DNA of 64,000 bases, taken from contig NC_003155.5 of the NCBI RefSeq assembly GCF_000009765.2, forward strand, positions 2,108,001-2,172,000, in the 5' to 3' direction. Below the pieces are notes generated by a model, which worked only from the letters and a program-made list of their open reading frames with translations, searched no databases and had not been told where the DNA came from. The position numbers and the translations under genes were made by a program. The stretch comes from Streptomyces avermitilis MA-4680 = NBRC 14893. Lineage in GTDB: Bacteria; Actinomycetota; Actinomycetes; Streptomycetales; Streptomycetaceae. Numbering within the stretch: position 1 is the first letter of the stretch; every line of letters begins with the position of its first letter. Below, piece after piece: positions 49,600 through 59,467 of the stretch.

Positions 49600-51675
49600 A
49601 TGAGCACGCACACCCACGACAGCTTCGAGTGGACCGACCTCGACCGGCGTGCCGTCGACACGGCCCGCCTGCTGGCCGCCGATGCCGTGCAGAAGGTGGG
49701 CAACGGCCACCCCGGCACCGCGATGAGCCTGGCACCGGCCGCGTACACGATCTTTCAAAAGGTGATGCGACACGACCCCGCCGATCCCGAGTGGACCGGC
49801 CGTGACCGTTTCGTCCTCTCCCCCGGCCACACCTCACTGACTCTCTACACCCAGCTCTTCCTCGCCGGATACGAGCTGGAGCTCGACGACCTGAAGGCGT
49901 TCCGTACGCACGGCTCGAAGACACCCGGCCACCCCGAGTACGGGCACACGGCCGGCGTCGAGACCACCACGGGCCCGCTGGGCCAGGGCGCCGCCAACGC
50001 GGTGGGCATGGCGATGGCCGCCCGCTACGAGCGCGGTCTGTTCGACCCCCACGCGCCCGAGGGCGAGTCCCCCTTCGACCACACCATCTGGGCGATCGTC
50101 TCGGACGGCGACCTGGAGGAGGGCATCTCCGCCGAGGCGTCCTCCCTCGCCGGTCACCAGAAGCTGGGCAACCTGGTCTTCCTCTACGACGACAACCACA
50201 TCTCCATCGAGGGCGACACCGCCACCGCCTTCTCCGAGGACGTACCGAAGCGGTACGAGGCGTACGGCTGGCACGTCCAGCGCATCGAGCCCTCCGCCGA
50301 CGGCGACATCGACGTCCACGCGCTGCACGCGGCGCTCAAGGCGGCGCAGGCCGAGACCGAGCGCCCCTCGTTCATCGCGATGCGCACGATCATCGCCTGG
50401 CCCGCCCCGAACGCGCAGAACACCGAGGCCTCGCACGGCTCGGCGCTCGGCGCCGAGGAGATCGCGGCCACCAAGCGCGTCCTCGGCTCCGACCCCGAGC
50501 AGACCTTCGAGGTCGCGGACGAGGTGCTCGCCCACGCCCGCCGCGCCCTGGACCGCGGCGCCGAGGAGCACGCCGCCTGGGACAAGCGGATCGCCGAGTG
50601 GCGCACCGCCCAGCCCGAGCGCGCGAAGCTCTTCGACCGGATCGTCGCCGGTCAGCTCCCCGAGGGCTGGGAGCAGTCCCTCCCCGTCTTCGAAGCGGGC
50701 ACGTCCGTCGCGACGCGTGCCGCGTCCGGCAAGGTCCTCCAGGCACTCGGCGCGGTCATCCCCGAGCTGTGGGGCGGCTCCGCCGACCTCGCGGGCTCGA
50801 ACAACACCACGATCGACAAGACCAGCTCGTTCCTGCCGAAGGGCAACCCGCTGCCCGAGGCCGACCCGTACGGCCGCACCGTCCACTTCGGCATCCGCGA
50901 GCACTCCATGGCCGCGGAGATGAACGGCATCGCGCTGCACGGCAACACCCGTATCTACGGCGGCACCTTCCTGGTGTTCTCCGACTACATGCGCAACGCC
51001 GTCCGCCTCTCCGCGCTGATGCAGCTGCCGGTGACGTACGTGTGGACCCACGACTCCATCGGCCTCGGCGAGGACGGCCCCACCCACCAGCCCGTCGAGC
51101 ACCTCGCCTCGCTGCGCGCCATCCCCGGCCTGAACATCGTCCGCCCGGCCGACGCCAACGAGACGGCGATCGCCTGGCGCGAGATCCTCGAGCGGCACGC
51201 CACCCACCCGGCCCCGCACGGCCTTGCGCTGACCCGCCAGGGCGTACCGACGTACGAGGCCAACGAGGACGCGGCGAAGGGCGGTTACGTCCTCCAGGAG
51301 GCGTCCACCGGAACCCCGGACGTGGTCCTCATCGCCACCGGCTCCGAGGTGCAGCTCGCCGTCGCGGCGCGCGAGCGGCTGGAGGCCGAGGGCGTCGGCA
51401 CACGCGTGGTCTCGATGCCGTCCGTGGAGTGGTTCGAGGAGCAGTCGCCGGAGTACCGCGCGAGCGTCCTTCCGCCGTCCGTGAAGGCCCGCGTCGCGGT
51501 CGAGGCCGGTATCGGTCTGACCTGGCACCGGTACGTCGGAGACGCCGGACGCATCGTTTCGCTGGAGCACTTCGGCGCCTCCGCCGACGCCGAGACCCTG
51601 TTCGCCGAGTTCGGCTTCACCGCCGAGAACGTCGCCGCCGCGGCCCGGGAATCCATCACCGCCGCGCGTGGTTGA
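49600..51675 (+). CDS. tkt: Transketolase
   Basis: Thiamine-diphosphate enzyme of the non-oxidative pentose phosphate pathway, 691 aa (typical), moving two-carbon units between ketose and aldose phosphates. ThDP motif [18 protein letters not shown] (variant reading SDGDLEEG) with Asn in [11 protein letters not shown]; the Glu-containing [18 protein letters not shown] and [18 protein letters not shown] are standard. Two starts are close: TTG 49594 and ATG 49600, with GAGGA at 49585; ATG chosen. First gene of the operon; 19 bp before the transaldolase start. A second copy elsewhere is likely, as in other streptomycetes. Confidence 0.96.
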   Translation: MSTHTHDSFEWTDLDRRAVDTARLLAADAVQKVGNGHPGTAMSLAPAAYTIFQKVMRHDPADPEWTGRDRFVLSPGHTSLTLYTQLFLAGYELELDDLKAFRTHGSKTPGHPEYGHTAGVETTTGPLGQGAANAVGMAMAARYERGLFDPHAPEGESPFDHTIWAIVSDGDLEEGISAEASSLAGHQKLGNLVFLYDDNHISIEGDTATAFSEDVPKRYEAYGWHVQRIEPSADGDIDVHALHAALKAAQAETERPSFIAMRTIIAWPAPNAQNTEASHGSALGAEEIAATKRVLGSDPEQTFEVADEVLAHARRALDRGAEEHAAWDKRIAEWRTAQPERAKLFDRIVAGQLPEGWEQSLPVFEAGTSVATRAASGKVLQALGAVIPELWGGSADLAGSNNTTIDKTSSFLPKGNPLPEADPYGRTVHFGIREHSMAAEMNGIALHGNTRIYGGTFLVFSDYMRNAVRLSALMQLPVTYVWTHDSIGLGEDGPTHQPVEHLASLRAIPGLNIVRPADANETAIAWREILERHATHPAPHGLALTRQGVPTYEANEDAAKGGYVLQEASTGTPDVVLIATGSEVQLAVAARERLEAEGVGTRVVSMPSVEWFEEQSPEYRASVLPPSVKARVAVEAGIGLTWHRYVGDAGRIVSLEHFGASADAETLFAEFGFTAENVAAAARESITAARG

Positions 51676-51694
51676 GCAGACCGCAAGAAAGAAG

Positions 51695-52831
51695 ATGATC
51701 ACTGTGAGCAACACCGTCGAAAACCTCGAGCGCCTCTCCGACGAAGGCGTCTCCATCTGGCTGGACGATCTGTCGCGCAAGCGGATCACGTCCGGCAACC
51801 TCGCCGAACTCATCGCGCACAAGCACGTGGTGGGCGTCACCACCAACCCGTCCATCTTCCAGGCCGCCATCGGCTCCGGAGAGGGATACGAGGAGCAGCT
51901 GGCCGATCTGGCCGTGCGTGGCGTCACGGTCGACGAGGCCGTGCGCATGATGACGACCGCCGACGTGCGCGCCGCCGCCGACATCCTGCGGCCCGTGTAC
52001 GACGCGACCGGCGGCCGTGACGGCCGGGTCTCCATCGAGGTCGACCCGCGCCTCGCCCACGACACCGAGGCGACGATCGCCGAAGCCAAGCAGCTCGCCT
52101 GGCTGGTGGACCGCCCCAACGTGATGATCAAGATTCCGGCGACCAAGGCCGGTCTCCCCGCGATCACCGAGGTCATCGGCCTCGGCATCAGCGTCAACGT
52201 CACGCTGATCTTCTCGCTCGAGCGCTACCGCGAGGTGATGGACGCCTACCTCGCCGGTCTGGAGCGGGCGCAGGCCGCGGGCATCGACCTGGCCGGCATC
52301 CACTCCGTCGCCTCCTTCTTCGTCTCCCGCGTCGACAGCGAGATCGACAAGCGCCTGGCGAAGGCCGGCACGGACGACGCGCAGGCCCTCAAGGGCAAGG
52401 CGGCGCTCGCCAACGCCCGGCTCGCGTACGAGGCGTACGAAGAGGTCTTCGCCGGGGAGCGCTGGACCGCGCTCGCCCCGGCCGGCGCGCACAAGCAGCG
52501 TCCGCTGTGGGCCTCGACGGGCGTGAAGGACCCGGCGTACAAGGACACCCTGTACGTCGACGAGCTGGTCGCTCCCGGCACGGTCAACACCATGCCGGAG
52601 GGGACCTTGAACGCCACCGCCGACCACGGCGACATCCACGGCGACACGGTGACCGGCGGCTATGCCCAGGCCCGCGCCGACCTGGCCGCCGTGGAGCGGC
52701 TGGGGATCTCGTACGACGAGGTCGTGAAGCAGCTGGAGGACGAGGCCGTCGCCAAGTTCGAGGTGGCGTGGGGCGACCTGCTGGAGGCCGTCGCGACCTC
52801 GCTGCGCGGCAAGGGAGCTGACGGCGAATGA
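51695..52831 (+). CDS. tal: Transaldolase
   Basis: Schiff-base aldolase of the pentose phosphate pathway, 378 aa, interconverting sedoheptulose-7-P/GAP and erythrose-4-P/fructose-6-P. The actinobacterial type is recognised by [32 protein letters not shown] and the active Lys in [18 protein letters not shown] at 51695 was chosen over GTG at 51704; both give the same protein but for three residues. Its stop overlaps the zwf ATG by 4 nt. Confidence 0.96.
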   Translation: MITVSNTVENLERLSDEGVSIWLDDLSRKRITSGNLAELIAHKHVVGVTTNPSIFQAAIGSGEGYEEQLADLAVRGVTVDEAVRMMTTADVRAAADILRPVYDATGGRDGRVSIEVDPRLAHDTEATIAEAKQLAWLVDRPNVMIKIPATKAGLPAITEVIGLGISVNVTLIFSLERYREVMDAYLAGLERAQAAGIDLAGIHSVASFFVSRVDSEIDKRLAKAGTDDAQALKGKAALANARLAYEAYEEVFAGERWTALAPAGAHKQRPLWASTGVKDPAYKDTLYVDELVAPGTVNTMPEGTLNATADHGDIHGDTVTGGYAQARADLAAVERLGISYDEVVKQLEDEAVAKFEVAWGDLLEAVATSLRGKGADGE

Positions 52832-54474
52832 GCAAGACTCCTTCGACCGGGACGCCGGGCACCGAGAAGCCTGTCACCGGGACGCCGGCCACCGAGACGC
52901 CTGTCACGGAGGCTCCGGTCACCGAGGCTCCGGTCACCGAGGCGTCGGCCGTCGACTGGGCCAACCCCCTGCGCGACCCCCGGGACCGCCGTCTCCCCCG
53001 TATCGCGGGCCCCTCGGGCCTCGTCATCTTCGGGGTCACCGGCGACCTGTCCCGCAAGAAGCTGATGCCGGCCATCTACGACCTGGCCAACCGCGGTCTG
53101 CTCCCGCCGGGCTTCTCGCTCCTCGGGTTCGCCCGCCGGGACTGGGAGGACCAGGACTTCGCGCAGGTGGTGCACGACTCGGTGCGCGAGCACGCCCGCA
53201 CGGAGTTCCGCGAGGAGGTCTGGCAGCAGCTCGCCGAGGGCATGCGGTTCATCCCGGGCGACTTCGACGACGACATGGCGTTCAAGCAACTGCGCGCGTC
53301 CGTCGACGAGCTGGACGCCTCCCGCGGCACCAGCGGCAACTACGCCTTCTATCTCTCGGTACCGCCGAAGTTCTTCCCGAAGGTCGTCCAGCAGCTCAAG
53401 AAGCACGGGCTCGCGGACGCGCCGGAGGGCTCCTGGCGGCGTGCGGTCATCGAGAAGCCGTTCGGCCACGACCTGGCCAGCGCGCGTGAGCTGAACGCGA
53501 TCGTGCACGAGGTGTTCGACCCGGACCAGGTGTTCCGCATCGACCACTACCTGGGTAAGGAGACCGTCCAGAACATCCTGGCGCTCCGCTTCGCCAACCA
53601 GATGTACGAGCCGGTCTGGAACCGGTCGTACGTCGACCACGTACAGATCACCATGGCCGAGGACATCGGCATCGGCGGCCGTGCGGGGTACTACGACGGC
53701 ATCGGTTCGGCCCGTGACGTCATCCAGAACCACCTCCTCCAGCTGATGGCGCTGACCGCCATGGAGGAGCCGGCCGCCTTCGACGCCGAGTCGCTGCTCG
53801 CCGAGAAGCTGAAGGTCCTCAAGTCCGTGAAGCTGCCGGGGAACCTGGGCGAGCACACCGTGCGCGGTCAGTACACGGCGAGCTGGCAGGGCGGCGAGCG
53901 GGTGCGCGGCTACCTCCAGGAGGACGGCATCGACCCCAGGTCGACGACGGACACCTACGCGGCCGTGAAGCTGGAGGTCGACAACCGCCGCTGGGCGGGC
54001 GTCCCCTTCTATCTGCGCACCGGCAAGCGTCTGGGCCGCCGGGTGACCGAGATCGCGGTGGTCTTCCAGCGCGCGCCCCACTCCCCCTTCGACTCGACCG
54101 CCACCGAGGAGTTGGGCGCCAACGCGATCGTCGTCCGTGTCCAGCCCGACGAGGGCATGACCGTGCGCTTCGGTTCGAAGGTGCCGGGTACGTCGATGGA
54201 GATCCGGGACGTCTCGATGGACTTCGCGTACGGCGAGTCGTTCACCGAGTCCAGCCCGGAGGCGTACGAACGGCTGATCCTGGATGTCCTGCTCGGCGAC
54301 GCCAATCTCTTCCCCCGCCATCAGGAGGTGGAAGAGTCCTGGAAGATCCTCGACCCGATCGAGGGGTACTGGGACACGCACGGCAAGCCCGCGCAGTACC
54401 CCTCGGGATCCTGGGGTCCCGAGGAAGCCGACGAGATGCTCGCACGAGACGGACGGAGCTGGCGCAGGCCATGA
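52828..54474 (+). CDS. zwf: Glucose-6-phosphate 1-dehydrogenase
   Basis: First enzyme of the oxidative pentose phosphate pathway, 548 aa, making 6-phosphogluconolactone and NADPH. NADP site: [20 protein letters not shown]; active-site [13 protein letters not shown] with the catalytic His. An unusual N-terminal extension (about 40 residues) is a Thr/Pro/Glu low-complexity repeat ([18 protein letters not shown]...) built from 18-nt units in the DNA; family members usually lack it. Starts at the ATG overlapping the transaldolase stop; the sequence itself would allow later starts, but no internal ribosome site stands out. Followed by opcA with ATGA overlap. Confidence 0.95.
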   Translation: MSKTPSTGTPGTEKPVTGTPATETPVTEAPVTEAPVTEASAVDWANPLRDPRDRRLPRIAGPSGLVIFGVTGDLSRKKLMPAIYDLANRGLLPPGFSLLGFARRDWEDQDFAQVVHDSVREHARTEFREEVWQQLAEGMRFIPGDFDDDMAFKQLRASVDELDASRGTSGNYAFYLSVPPKFFPKVVQQLKKHGLADAPEGSWRRAVIEKPFGHDLASARELNAIVHEVFDPDQVFRIDHYLGKETVQNILALRFANQMYEPVWNRSYVDHVQITMAEDIGIGGRAGYYDGIGSARDVIQNHLLQLMALTAMEEPAAFDAESLLAEKLKVLKSVKLPGNLGEHTVRGQYTASWQGGERVRGYLQEDGIDPRSTTDTYAAVKLEVDNRRWAGVPFYLRTGKRLGRRVTEIAVVFQRAPHSPFDSTATEELGANAIVVRVQPDEGMTVRFGSKVPGTSMEIRDVSMDFAYGESFTESSPEAYERLILDVLLGDANLFPRHQEVEESWKILDPIEGYWDTHGKPAQYPSGSWGPEEADEMLARDGRSWRRP

Positions 54475-55406
54475 AGATCGACCTGACCGACACCACGGCA
54501 AGCAAGATCAACAAGGCGCTCGTGCAGGGACGCCATGCCATCGGCACTCCCGCCGTGGGCATGGTCCTGACGATGGTCATCGTGACCGACGAGGAGAACG
54601 CCTACGACGCGCTCAAGGCGGCCGAGGAGGCCTCGCGCGAGCACCCGTCGCGCACCCTGGTCGTCATCAAGCGCGTCGCCCGCACCCCGCGCGACCGCAC
54701 GCAGTCCCGCCTGGACGCGGAGGTGCGGGTCGGCTCGGACGCGGGTACCGGGGAGACGGTGATCCTGCGGACGTACGGCGAGGTCTCCGACCACGCCGAC
54801 TCGGTGGTCCTGCCGCTGCTGCTGCCGGACGCCCCGGTCGTCGTCTGGTGGCCGGTGGACGCGCCCGACATCCCGTCGAAGGACCCGCTGGGCGCCCTCG
54901 CGCAGCGCCGGATCACCGACATGTACGCGGTGGAGGCACCGCTCGCCGCGTTGGAGGCCCGGGTCTCCTCGTACGCGCCGGGCGACACCGACCTGGCCTG
55001 GACCCGGCTCACCCCGTGGCGTTCGATGCTGGCCGCGGCCCTCGACCAGGCCCGTACGCCGGTGATCTCGGCCGCCGTCGAGAGCGAGGCGGAGAACCCG
55101 AGCGCCGAACTGCTGGCCCGCTGGCTGGGCGCCCGTCTGCATGTGCCGGTGGAGCGGGTCGTCACCGCGGGCCCCGTGGTGACGGCCGTACGGCTCGGCA
55201 CCGAGAAGGGCGAGATCCTCATCGACCGCCCCGAGGGCCCGCTGGCCACGCTGTCCCTGCCGGGCCAGCCCGCGCGCACCCTCGCGCTGAAGGTCCGCAG
55301 CACCTCCGAACTGATCGCCGAGGAGCTGCGACGCCTCGACGCGGACGAGATGTACGCCATCGCCCTGCGCGGCGAGGCGGCCGAGGAGAACACCAGTCAT
55401 GTCTGA
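54471..55406 (+). CDS. opcA: OpcA, glucose-6-phosphate dehydrogenase assembly protein
   Basis: Allosteric/assembly partner of G6PDH in cyanobacteria and actinobacteria, 311 aa. Family segments: [12 protein letters not shown]-like strand ([20 protein letters not shown]), [15 protein letters not shown] and [24 protein letters not shown] overlap with zwf and 8-nt overlap with pgi confirm coupled expression. Known to shift G6PDH redox control and oligomerisation in cyanobacteria; in actinomycetes it is also required for activity. Confidence 0.95.
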   Translation: MKIDLTDTTASKINKALVQGRHAIGTPAVGMVLTMVIVTDEENAYDALKAAEEASREHPSRTLVVIKRVARTPRDRTQSRLDAEVRVGSDAGTGETVILRTYGEVSDHADSVVLPLLLPDAPVVVWWPVDAPDIPSKDPLGALAQRRITDMYAVEAPLAALEARVSSYAPGDTDLAWTRLTPWRSMLAAALDQARTPVISAAVESEAENPSAELLARWLGARLHVPVERVVTAGPVVTAVRLGTEKGEILIDRPEGPLATLSLPGQPARTLALKVRSTSELIAEELRRLDADEMYAIALRGEAAEENTSHV

Positions 55407-57048
55407 CAGCCCCAGGCTCACCCGTCGCCCCGAGTGGACGGAACTGGAGGACCATCGCGCGGGTCCGCTGCTCCACCCGGCGCTGCGTGAGCTGTTCGCG
55501 GCGGACCCCGAGCGGGCCGAGCGCTATGTCGTGCGGGCCGGCGATCTGCGCCTCGACTACTCCAAGCACCTCATCACGGACGAGACCCTCGCCCTGCTCC
55601 AGGAACTCGCCACCGCCACCGACGTGTTCGGGCTGCGGGACGCCATGTTCCGGGGCGAGAAGATCAACGTCACCGAGAACCGCGCCGTCCTGCACACCGC
55701 GCTGCGCGCCCCGCGCGACGCCGTGATCGAGGTCGACGGCGAGAACGTCGTCCCGGCCGTGCACGCCGTGCTCGACAGGATGGCCGACTTCGCCGACCGG
55801 GTCCGCTCGGGCGAGTGGACCGGGCACACCGGCAGCCGCATCCGCACGGTCGTCAACATCGGTATCGGCGGCTCGGACCTGGGCCCCGCGATGGCGTACG
55901 AGGCGCTGCGGGCCTTCACCGACCGCTCGCTGACCGTGCGGTTCGTGTCGAACGTGGACGGCGCCGATCTGCACGAAGCCGTACGGGACCTGGACCCGGC
56001 GGAAACCCTGTTCGTCATCGCGTCCAAGACCTTCACGACCATCGAGACGATCACGAACGCCACCTCGGCGCGGTCCTGGCTCCTCGCCGGGCTCGACGGG
56101 GACGAGAAGGCGGTCGCCAAGCACTTCGTGGCGCTGTCGACGAACGCCGGGAAGGTGTCGGACTTCGGCATCGACACGGCGAACATGTTCGAGTTCTGGG
56201 ACTGGGTCGGCGGCCGCTACTCGTTCGACTCCGCGATCGGTCTGTCGCTGATGATCGCGATCGGGCCGGAGCGGTTCCGCGAGCTGCTCGACGGGTTCAG
56301 GATCGTCGACGAACACTTCCGCACCGCGCCCGCGGAGGCCAACGCGCCTTTGCTGCTCGGCCTGCTGGGTGTCTGGTACGGCTCGTTCTTCGGTGCCCAG
56401 TCGCACGCCGTGCTGCCGTACTCGCACTATCTGTCCAAGTTCACCGCCTACTTGCAGCAGCTGGACATGGAGTCCAACGGCAAGTCCGTGGACCGGGACG
56501 GCCATCCCGTGGAGTGGCAGACCGGCCCGGTGGTGTGGGGTACGCCCGGCACCAACGGACAGCACGCGTACTACCAGTTGCTCCACCAGGGCACCAAGGT
56601 CATCCCGGCCGACCTGATCGGGTTCATCAACCCGGTCGACGGGCTGAGCGACGAACTGGCGGCCCAGCACGACCTGTTGATGGCCAACCTCTTCGCCCAG
56701 GGCCAGGCCCTCGCCTTCGGCAAGACCGGCGACGAGGTACGCGCCGAGGGAGTGCCGGAGGAGCAGGTGCCGCACCGCACCTTCCGCGGCAACCACCCCA
56801 CCACCACGATCCTGGCCGCCGAGCTGACCCCGTCGGTCCTCGGCCAGCTCATCGCCCTCTACGAGCACAAGGTGTTCGTCCAGGGCGCGATCTGGAACAT
56901 CGACTCCTTCGACCAGTGGGGCGTCGAACTCGGCAAGGTCCTCGCCAAACGCGTCGAGCCCGCCCTCACCGAAGGCGCGGACGTACCCGGCCTCGACCCC
57001 TCCACCGCCGCCCTCGTGGCCGCGTACCGCACTCACCGGAAGAAGTGA
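55399..57048 (+). CDS. pgi: Glucose-6-phosphate isomerase
   Basis: Phosphoglucose isomerase, 549 aa, linking glucose-6-P and fructose-6-P. Motifs: [53 protein letters not shown], and ending [16 protein letters not shown]. Length and motifs match the actinobacterial enzyme. Overlaps opcA by 8 nt. Its presence inside this operon lets fructose-6-P from the non-oxidative branch recycle into G6PDH. Confidence 0.96.
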   Translation: MSDSPRLTRRPEWTELEDHRAGPLLHPALRELFAADPERAERYVVRAGDLRLDYSKHLITDETLALLQELATATDVFGLRDAMFRGEKINVTENRAVLHTALRAPRDAVIEVDGENVVPAVHAVLDRMADFADRVRSGEWTGHTGSRIRTVVNIGIGGSDLGPAMAYEALRAFTDRSLTVRFVSNVDGADLHEAVRDLDPAETLFVIASKTFTTIETITNATSARSWLLAGLDGDEKAVAKHFVALSTNAGKVSDFGIDTANMFEFWDWVGGRYSFDSAIGLSLMIAIGPERFRELLDGFRIVDEHFRTAPAEANAPLLLGLLGVWYGSFFGAQSHAVLPYSHYLSKFTAYLQQLDMESNGKSVDRDGHPVEWQTGPVVWGTPGTNGQHAYYQLLHQGTKVIPADLIGFINPVDGLSDELAAQHDLLMANLFAQGQALAFGKTGDEVRAEGVPEEQVPHRTFRGNHPTTTILAAELTPSVLGQLIALYEHKVFVQGAIWNIDSFDQWGVELGKVLAKRVEPALTEGADVPGLDPSTAALVAAYRTHRKK

Positions 57049-57063
57049 AAGGGCATGACAGCG

Positions 57064-57942
57064 ATGCAGCTCGGACTGATCGGTCTCGGCAAAATGGGCG
57101 GCAACATGCGCGAGCGGATCCGCCGCGCGGGCCACACGGTCGTCGGCTACGACCGCAACCCCGAGGTCTCGGACGTCAGTAGCCTCACCGAACTCGTGAG
57201 CGCCCTCGAAGGCCCGCGCGTGGTCTGGGTGATGGTCCCCGCGGGCGCCCCGACCCAGTCCGTCGTCGACGAGCTCGGCGACCTGCTCTCCCCCGGCGAC
57301 ACCGTCGTCGACGGCGGCAACTCCCGCTGGACGGACGACGAGAAGCACGCCGAGGAGCTGGCCGCCAAGGGCATCGGCTTCGTCGACGCGGGCGTCTCGG
57401 GTGGTGTGTGGGGTCTCCAGAACGGCTATGCGCTGATGGTGGGCGGCGACGCGGAGCACATCGCTCGCGTCCAGCCGATCTTCGACGCGCTCAAGCCGGA
57501 GGGCGACTTCGGGTTCGTCCACGCGGGCAAGGTCGGCGCGGGCCACTTCTCGAAGATGGTCCACAACGGCATCGAGTACGCCATGATGCAGGCGTACGCC
57601 GAGGGCTGGGAGCTCCTCGAGAAGGTCGACTCCGTGACCGATGTGCGCGCGGTCTTCCGCTCCTGGCAGGAGGGCACCGTCATCCGCTCCTGGCTGCTCG
57701 ACCTCGCGGTCAACGCCCTGGACGAGGACGAGCACCTGGAGAAGCTGCGCGGCTACGCCGAGGACTCCGGCGAGGGCCGGTGGACCGTCGAGGCGGCCAT
57801 CCACAACGCCGTGCCGCTGCCCGCGATCACCGCCTCCCTCTTCGCGCGGTTCGCCTCCCGCCAGGACGACTCGCCGCAGATGAAGATGGTCGCGGCGCTG
57901 CGCAACCAGTTCGGCGGCCACGCCGTCGAGTCAGCGGAGTAG
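57064..57942 (+). CDS. gnd: 6-phosphogluconate dehydrogenase (short, NAD-type)
   Basis: Decarboxylating 6-phosphogluconate dehydrogenase producing ribulose-5-P and CO2, 292 aa, about two thirds the length of the long NADP enzyme. N-terminal NAD(P) site LIGLGKMGGNMRERIRRAGH; substrate motifs VVDGGNSRW, GVSGGVWGLQNG and FSKMVHNGIEYAMMQAYAEG, with the lysine of KMVHNGIE. ATG at 57064 preferred (AAAGGG 10 nt upstream); 57055 is the alternative. The short type usually prefers NAD+. No 6-phosphogluconolactonase gene is in the operon. Confidence 0.93.
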   Translation: MQLGLIGLGKMGGNMRERIRRAGHTVVGYDRNPEVSDVSSLTELVSALEGPRVVWVMVPAGAPTQSVVDELGDLLSPGDTVVDGGNSRWTDDEKHAEELAAKGIGFVDAGVSGGVWGLQNGYALMVGGDAEHIARVQPIFDALKPEGDFGFVHAGKVGAGHFSKMVHNGIEYAMMQAYAEGWELLEKVDSVTDVRAVFRSWQEGTVIRSWLLDLAVNALDEDEHLEKLRGYAEDSGEGRWTVEAAIHNAVPLPAITASLFARFASRQDDSPQMKMVAALRNQFGGHAVESAE

Positions 57943-57948
57943 GGCTCC

Positions 57949-58560
57949 ATGGGCGACCTCATACTGGTCCGCCACGGCGAGACCGAGTGGAGCCTGTCGG
58001 GCCGGCACACCAGCCGGACCGACCTGCCCCTCACCCACCACGGTGAGGAGCAGGCCAAGTCCCTGGCGCCCTTCTTCGCCGGGCGCTCGTTCGCCCGCGT
58101 CCTCACCAGCCCCCTCGACCGCGCGGTGCGCACGGCGGAGCTGGCCGGGCTGACCGGGGCCGTGACCGACCCCGACCTGCACGAGTGGGACTACGGCGGG
58201 TACGAGGGCATCACGACCGTCGAGATCCACCGCACCCGGCCCGACTGGGACCTGTGGACCGACGGCGTGCCGTCGGCCTCGGACGGGTCCCGCGGTGAGT
58301 CGCCGCAGGAGGTGGGAGAGCGCGCCGACCGTGTGCTGTCCCGGGTGGACGCGGCGCTCCGGGGTGACGGAGAAGACGTGGTCCTGGTGGCCCACGCCCA
58401 CTTCCTGCGGGTCGTGACCGCGCGCCGCCTGGGCCTGCCTCCCGAGCAAGGGCGGCTCTTCCGGCTCGCCACCGGCACGGTCAGCCGGCTGTCCACCGAA
58501 CACGGACGTCCGGTGATCGCGACGTGGAACGAGTCGGGAACTTCCCACGGGCACCACTAG
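57949..58560 (+). CDS. Histidine-phosphatase-family protein (phosphoglycerate mutase-like)
   Basis: Phosphatase of 203 aa. The catalytic LVRHGETEWSLSGRHT (phospho-histidine), LTSPLDRAVRTAEL, the acid region HEWDYGGYEGI and VLVAHAHFLRVV (second His) are intact. Starts 6 bp after the gnd stop, so it belongs to the operon. Acts on a phosphorylated sugar or acid, possibly 6-phosphogluconate or fructose-type esters; true phosphoglycerate mutase is less likely because of the 203-aa length. Followed by a hairpin terminator. Confidence 0.9.
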   Translation: MGDLILVRHGETEWSLSGRHTSRTDLPLTHHGEEQAKSLAPFFAGRSFARVLTSPLDRAVRTAELAGLTGAVTDPDLHEWDYGGYEGITTVEIHRTRPDWDLWTDGVPSASDGSRGESPQEVGERADRVLSRVDAALRGDGEDVVLVAHAHFLRVVTARRLGLPPEQGRLFRLATGTVSRLSTEHGRPVIATWNESGTSHGHH

Positions 58561-58589
58561 TTTCTACGTTGCTGTAGAGAAAAGGTTAC

Positions 58590-58611
58590 GGCCCGCCCAC
58601 TGGGGCGGGCC
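58590..58611 (+). terminator. Hairpin terminator of pentose-phosphate operon
   Basis: GGCCCGCC (58590-58597) pairs with GGCGGGCC (58604-58611) over a 6-nt loop, 30 bp after the phosphatase stop. Confidence 0.75.
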
Positions 58612-58641
58612 GGCCCGCGACAACGAACGTATGGAGTCCTC

Positions 58642-59097
58642 ATGGCCCTGTGGGACCGCATCAAAGAGTCCGCGTCGACGATGCAGACCCAGCTCGAGGC
58701 GAAGAAGAACGACCTGAAGAGCGGCGCCTTCCGCGATGCGAGCATGGCGATGTGCGCACTCGTGGCGGCGGCGGACGGGTCGGTGGACCCGTCCGAGCGG
58801 CAGCGTGTGGCCCAGCTGATCGCCACCAACGAGGTGTTGCAGAACTTCGACGCCGACGACCTGCGGCGCCGCTTCGACGCGAACCTGGACAAGCTGACCG
58901 CCGACTTCGCCTTCGGCAAGGTCAGCGTGCTCCAGGAGATCGCCAAGGCCAAGAAGAAGCCCGCCGAGGCGCGTGCCGTCATCCAGATCGGCATCGTCAT
59001 CGGCGGCGCCGACGGCGACTTCGACAAGACCGAGCAGGCCGTCGTACGGGAGGCGTGCTTCGCCCTCGACCTGCCGCCGCACGAGTTCGACCTGTAG
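58642..59097 (+). CDS. TerB-family tellurite resistance protein
   Basis: Helical cytoplasmic protein of 151 aa with a TerB-type domain. Two acidic metal-like sites are seen: ALVAAADGSVDPSERQRVAQ and VIGGADGDFDKTEQAVVREA, which look like EF-hand-like loops. A lysine-rich helix lies at the start (MQTQLEAKKNDLKS). GGAG is 5 nt upstream of the ATG. Single gene between the operon terminator and the peroxidase fusion. TerB proteins link tellurite, phage and stress responses; no ter operon is visible here. Confidence 0.88.
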   Translation: MALWDRIKESASTMQTQLEAKKNDLKSGAFRDASMAMCALVAAADGSVDPSERQRVAQLIATNEVLQNFDADDLRRRFDANLDKLTADFAFGKVSVLQEIAKAKKKPAEARAVIQIGIVIGGADGDFDKTEQAVVREACFALDLPPHEFDL

Positions 59098-59467
59098 CGG
59101 CCGCCCAGCTCCACCCCCGGCCCCGGTCACGCACGTCTTCGCACTCGCTCCGCACCCCTGGTGCGGGCGGGCCCGTCGGCGTGGTGGCCGGGGCCGCGGT
59201 CGTCGAAGGGGAGCGCCGGTCGTCGAAGGTGAGCGCCGCGTCCACCGGTCCGCGCGGCCTCGGCAGGGGAACCCGCGGGCGAACGGCGCGTACCCGAGAC
59301 GACACCCGACCGCCACACTGACGTGGACAAAACACCGCTTCCCGGCCAAGTGTTCGTAGAGGGCGACGAGAGGCGCGCATGGCGGGAAAGCCCCGCCGTG
59401 GGCACTCCGGGGCGCCGGCAGCGTGCCGGCCCCTGTCCCGTACGCATCCGTGCGAAGGAAGCGACCG
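59098..59467. other. Intergenic region with tandem repeat
   Basis: 370 bp between TerB and peroxidase fusion. At 59197-59236 a 20-bp unit (CGGTCGTCGAAGGGGAGCGC) is repeated in tandem with one mismatch. No coding frame looks genuine; no clear promoter was found, though the start of the fusion gene has a good ribosome site. Its antisense and sense frames lack normal composition. Confidence 0.5.
59197..59236. repeat. 20-bp tandem repeat
   Basis: Two head-to-tail copies, 59197-59216 and 59217-59236, differing at one base (GGGGAG versus GGTGAG). Candidate protein-binding site or local duplication. Confidence 0.75.

Noticed and set aside
49834-52203. A 789-codon minus-strand frame opposite transketolase/transaldolase
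   Set aside because: Gly/Val/Asp-rich antisense sequence; both plus-strand enzymes are complete.
55219-57921. A 900-codon minus-strand frame opposite opcA, pgi and gnd
   Set aside because: Crosses three confirmed genes and has no family signature.
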